Below are positions 61,458-64,000 of a stretch of 64,000 bases of DNA, piece after piece (positions within the stretch are counted from its first letter, which is position 1; each line of letters starts with the position of its first letter). The position numbers were made by a program, and so were the translations under genes. The stretch is from Hespellia sp. (lineage in GTDB: Bacteria; Bacillota; Clostridia; Lachnospirales; Lachnospiraceae), in the NCBI GenBank assembly GCA_022790755.1, contig JAAVXR010000016.1, positions 23,253 through 87,252 of the forward strand. The letters run 5' to 3'. The notes beneath the pieces are model-generated. The model was not told the DNA's origin. It did no database searches and saw only the letters and a program-made list of their open reading frames with translations.

Positions 61458-62729
61458 ATGAAGATCAAAACAACAAAAATGAACTACGAAGATGTCCTGA
61501 AGTTACAACCGGCACAACATATGCAGCCTCGGAAACCATGGTACATTTTTCGGCTTTTGCTGAAATTACTGTCGGCGTCTGAGCTTAAAAAGGTCCATTT
61601 TCAATGCAGAAAAATCGGAATGGAACGCCTAGGGCCGACAGAGCCCTGTTTGATCCTGATGAATCATTCGAGTTTTATTGATCTGAAGATTGCGTCGACA
61701 GTTTTGTATCCGCGTCCTTTCAATATTATCTGTACGCTGGACGGATTTGTGGGAAAGGAATGGTTGATGCGTGCGATCGGTTGTATTCCGACGAAGAAAT
61801 TTCTTTTGGATACGAACCTGGTTCGAGACATGGTGTACACGGTCAAAGAACTAAAAAGTTCTATATTAATGTATCCTGAGGCAAGTTATAGTTTTGACGG
61901 TACGGCGACTCCTCTTCCGGAGAGTATTGGAAAATGTCTAAAAATGCTGAAAGTTCCGGTAATTATGATTCGTACATACGGTGCGTTTGCCAGAGATCCA
62001 CTCTATAATAGTCTGCAACTTCGAAAAGTAGATGTGTCAGCGGATATGGAGTATCTGTTGTCACCGGAAGAGATTTCTGAAAAGACGCCACAAGAATTGA
62101 ATGAAATTCTTGCCGAAAAGTTTTCATTCGATCATTTTCGGTGGCAGCAGGAAAATAAGGTACAGATTGCGGAGACTTTTCGTGCCGACGATCTGAACCG
62201 GGTGTTATATAAATGTCCGCACTGTAAGACGGAAGGACAGATGCGAGGAAAGGGAATTGAGATCATTTGTAAACATTGCAAAAAAGAATATGAACTCACG
62301 GAAGGCGGCTACATAAAGGCAAGTGAGGGTGAGACAGAGTTCGATCATATTCCGAATTGGTATAGGTGGGAGCGGGAATCGGTGCGGCAGGAATTGATGG
62401 ATGGGACTTATCTATTGGACGTGCCGGTGGAGATTTGTGTGTTGGTTGATACGAAATGTATTTATAAAATCGGAAGTGGAAGATTGGTACATTCAAAGGA
62501 AGGATTTCAGCTTACAGGCTGTGATGGGAAGCTGTGCTATGAACAGGGACCAGGAGCTTCTTATAGTTTGTACTCGGATTTTTGCTGGTATGAAATCGGG
62601 GATATGATCTGTATCGGCGATGGGAAAATGCAGTATTATTGTTTTCCTCAAAACTGTGGTGATGTTGTGGCGAAGGCACGATTGGCGACGGAAGAGTTGT
62701 ATAAGATGACGAGAAGGAGGCGGAGATAA
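61458..62729 (+). CDS. 1-acyl-glycerol-3-phosphate acyltransferase-like protein with zinc ribbon
   Basis: A 423-residue protein. Residues 60 to 200 form a PlsC-type acyltransferase domain: the H(X)4D motif NHSSFID with His70 and Asp75, and YPEASYS (139-145) in place of the EGTR block. After it, CPHC and CKHC (Cys253, 256, 271, 274) make a zinc ribbon, followed by a C-terminal domain of about 140 residues I do not recognise. The first domain would add an acyl chain to a lipid precursor at the membrane; the later part may bind nucleic acid, protein or lipid. The start depends on a coupled upstream mini-frame. Confidence 0.8.
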   Translation: MKIKTTKMNYEDVLKLQPAQHMQPRKPWYIFRLLLKLLSASELKKVHFQCRKIGMERLGPTEPCLILMNHSSFIDLKIASTVLYPRPFNIICTLDGFVGKEWLMRAIGCIPTKKFLLDTNLVRDMVYTVKELKSSILMYPEASYSFDGTATPLPESIGKCLKMLKVPVIMIRTYGAFARDPLYNSLQLRKVDVSADMEYLLSPEEISEKTPQELNEILAEKFSFDHFRWQQENKVQIAETFRADDLNRVLYKCPHCKTEGQMRGKGIEIICKHCKKEYELTEGGYIKASEGETEFDHIPNWYRWERESVRQELMDGTYLLDVPVEICVLVDTKCIYKIGSGRLVHSKEGFQLTGCDGKLCYEQGPGASYSLYSDFCWYEIGDMICIGDGKMQYYCFPQNCGDVVAKARLATEELYKMTRRRRR

Positions 62730-62752
62730 AAAAGGTTGAACGAGTTCGGGTA

Positions 62753-62781
62753 TTGACTAAAATGACTGAAAAAATTATAAT
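62753..62781 (+). promoter_or_regulatory. Promoter of the MORN lipoprotein
   Basis: TTGACT (62753-62758), 17 bases and TATAAT (62776-62781), 50 bases before the gene at 62832. Confidence 0.8.
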
Positions 62782-62831
62782 AATGATAAAATAATTATAT
62801 AAAATACACAAAAGAGGAGGGGCAACGTGGT

Positions 62832-63827
62832 ATGAAAAAGAGAATTGCCTTGACAGTGACAGGATTTGCTTTAGTAATGTTGCTAAGCGCCTGTCAATCA
62901 AAGACAGAAACCCAACCCGTTAAGAAAGCGGTTGAGGAACAGGAAATGACATTGGAATTAGCTGATATTGGTGAGAGAGAAGGTATTTATACGGGAGAAA
63001 CACTTGATGACATACCGAACGGTAAGGGCAAATTTGTAACACATGATCCGGAAGGTAAAGAGTGGTATTATGATGGTTCCTGGACAGATGGACAGATGGA
63101 TGACACACCGACCGTTGAAGAGATGGAACTTACAGTTGAAATGAAAGATGTGGGTGAGAAAAAAGGTTCTTATACCGGAGAAGTTCGCGAGCTTGTACCA
63201 AACGGTAAAGGTAAATTTGTGACGCAAAATTCAGAGGGTGTAACATGGTATTATGAGGGCAATTGGGTTTTAGGAGAAATGGAAGGAACCGGGGTCCAGG
63301 AATGGGAAGAATTGGGGCAAAGATATGAAGGTGATTTTGTAGAAAATGATTATTGTGGAACCGGTAAACTTTACCTGGAGAATTCACTAGCGTATGAAGG
63401 CAATTTCGCTGAGGGACGCTGTGAAGGCGCAGGGAAATTATACAATAAAAAGGGTGAAGTGTGTTTTGAGGGGGAGTTCAAGGCAGGTATACCGGCTGAT
63501 TTGGAGAAGGTTAAAAGCATAGCAAAATCCGTTACCTATGAAGAACTGGCAAGGGATGAAAATACCTACTATTGGGATATTGTTTCTGTGACAGGAAAAA
63601 TTGGTCAGGTGGAGGAAGTCGAAGATAATTTGGCGGCGTATCTGGTTGTATGTGATGATTTATGGAAAGAAACGTTTTTAGTTTCATATACTCGACCAGA
63701 AAATGAAACAAGAATACTGGATGGAGACAACGTTACTTTTTATGGACAGTCAAAAGGACTGGTATCTTATGAAAGTATTTGGGGACAGACGATTACTGTT
63801 CCGTACATAGAAGCATTCTGTAAATGA
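62832..63827 (+). CDS. MORN-repeat lipoprotein
   Basis: A 331-residue exported lipoprotein with a signal peptide ending in the lipobox LLSAC (Cys21). Two related blocks (about 44-90 and 99-152, both with YTGE...NGKGKFVT) are followed by MORN repeats (YEGDFVENDYCGTGKLY, YEGNFAEGRCEGAGKLY) to about 220. The last 110 residues (SVTYEELARDENTYYWDIVSVTGKIGQV in parts) resemble the OB-fold-like tails of other clostridial lipoproteins. MORN repeats bind lipids or proteins. Its own promoter and terminator make it a single-gene unit. Function unknown. Confidence 0.85.
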   Translation: MKKRIALTVTGFALVMLLSACQSKTETQPVKKAVEEQEMTLELADIGEREGIYTGETLDDIPNGKGKFVTHDPEGKEWYYDGSWTDGQMDDTPTVEEMELTVEMKDVGEKKGSYTGEVRELVPNGKGKFVTQNSEGVTWYYEGNWVLGEMEGTGVQEWEELGQRYEGDFVENDYCGTGKLYLENSLAYEGNFAEGRCEGAGKLYNKKGEVCFEGEFKAGIPADLEKVKSIAKSVTYEELARDENTYYWDIVSVTGKIGQVEEVEDNLAAYLVVCDDLWKETFLVSYTRPENETRILDGDNVTFYGQSKGLVSYESIWGQTITVPYIEAFCK

Positions 63828-63876
63828 TTACCTTATATACTGAGAATGTATTTCGAAATAGAGTAAGTTTTGGATA

Positions 63877-63917
63877 AAAAAACAGAACCCCTTTACTATT
63901 TGGGGTTCTGTTTTCTT
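63877..63917. terminator. Bidirectional terminator between the lipoprotein and tRNA-Leu
   Basis: AACAGAACCCC pairs with GGGGTTCTGTT. On the plus strand TTTTCTT follows; on the minus strand TTTTTTT, so it also ends the tRNA transcript. Confidence 0.88.
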
Positions 63918-63932
63918 ATCATCCATGATCAG

Positions 63933-64000
63933 TGCGGAAGAAGAGACTTGAACTCTCACAGGATAAACTCCCACTAGAACCTGAATCTAGCGCGTCTGCC
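63933..64000 (-). tRNA. tRNA-Leu (anticodon CAG), 5' part outside the window
   Basis: On the minus strand the sequence runs from the D-loop (GGCAGACGCG) through the anticodon stem CTAGA-TTCAGGT-TCTAG with anticodon CAG, a long class II variable arm (TGGGAGTTTATCCTGTG), the T-arm GAGAG-TTCAAGT-CTCTT and the acceptor end CTTCCGCA. About 17 bases of the 5' side are cut off by the window. CCA is not encoded. Confidence 0.93.

Overview
The window looks like a chromosomal segment of a low-to-mid GC Gram-positive anaerobe, most likely a gut Lachnospiraceae (Clostridium cluster XIVa). The grounds are strong AGGAGG Shine-Dalgarno sites with frequent GTG/TTG starts, sigma-A promoters, a complete F-type ATP synthase operon with a sodium-type c subunit, a SAM-I riboswitch in front of metK, a sortase-type LPKTG surface protein and an ethanolamine transporter. 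Genus cannot be fixed from the sequence alone. No phage, plasmid backbone, transposase or CRISPR array was seen.

Layout. 1-3.8 kb: the 3' end of eutH, a membrane-anchored unknown, an FGGY sugar kinase and, on the other strand, a class III Fic protein. 3.9-11.2 kb: the atp operon (atpZ-I-B-E-F-H-A-G-D-C). 11.2-14.6 kb: a gene-poor stretch packed with structured repeats: three palindromes of about 180-240 bp, a 69-bp tandem repeat made of triloop hairpins and two copies of a dispersed repeat. These surround a LacI-type regulator, its operators and a GATase-like protein. 14.6-18.2 kb: a small unknown, a divergent shikimate-kinase-like protein, murA behind a long structured leader, and a PfkB kinase. 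18.4-26.9 kb (minus strand): a sugar operon with a LacI regulator, lipoprotein binding protein, two permeases (no ATPase), aldo/keto reductase, Gfo/Idh oxidoreductase and an amylosucrase-like GH13 enzyme.

27-44.4 kb: an HEMEH-containing protein, an Rpn-like protein, SAM riboswitch-metK, a two-component pair beside KtrB/KtrA potassium uptake, a TrmH-type methyltransferase, NfeD-stomatin, a single reading frame joining a patatin lipase to a complete ornithine carbamoyltransferase, then birA, a small unknown, coaX, dusB, greA and lysS. 44.5-52.3 kb: a signalling cluster (receiver; hybrid kinase with Hpt; a hybrid kinase fused to a DegV lipid-binding domain; a V4R sensor; a diguanylate cyclase). 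52.3-56 kb (minus): a TelA / vWA / XpaC envelope-stress module. 56.2-60.1 kb (minus): a 1268-residue LPKTG wall protein. 60.5-64 kb: an alkyltransferase-like repair protein, a candidate type I toxin-antitoxin locus (32-residue membrane peptide plus convergent antisense RNA), an acyltransferase with a zinc ribbon, a MORN lipoprotein and a truncated tRNA-Leu(CAG).

The best candidates for undescribed biology are the toxin/antisense locus at 61 kb, the patatin-OTC frame at 37-39 kb, the histidine kinase-DegV fusion at 47.6-50.3 kb, and the family of structured non-coding repeats, one of which shows covarying stems between copies.
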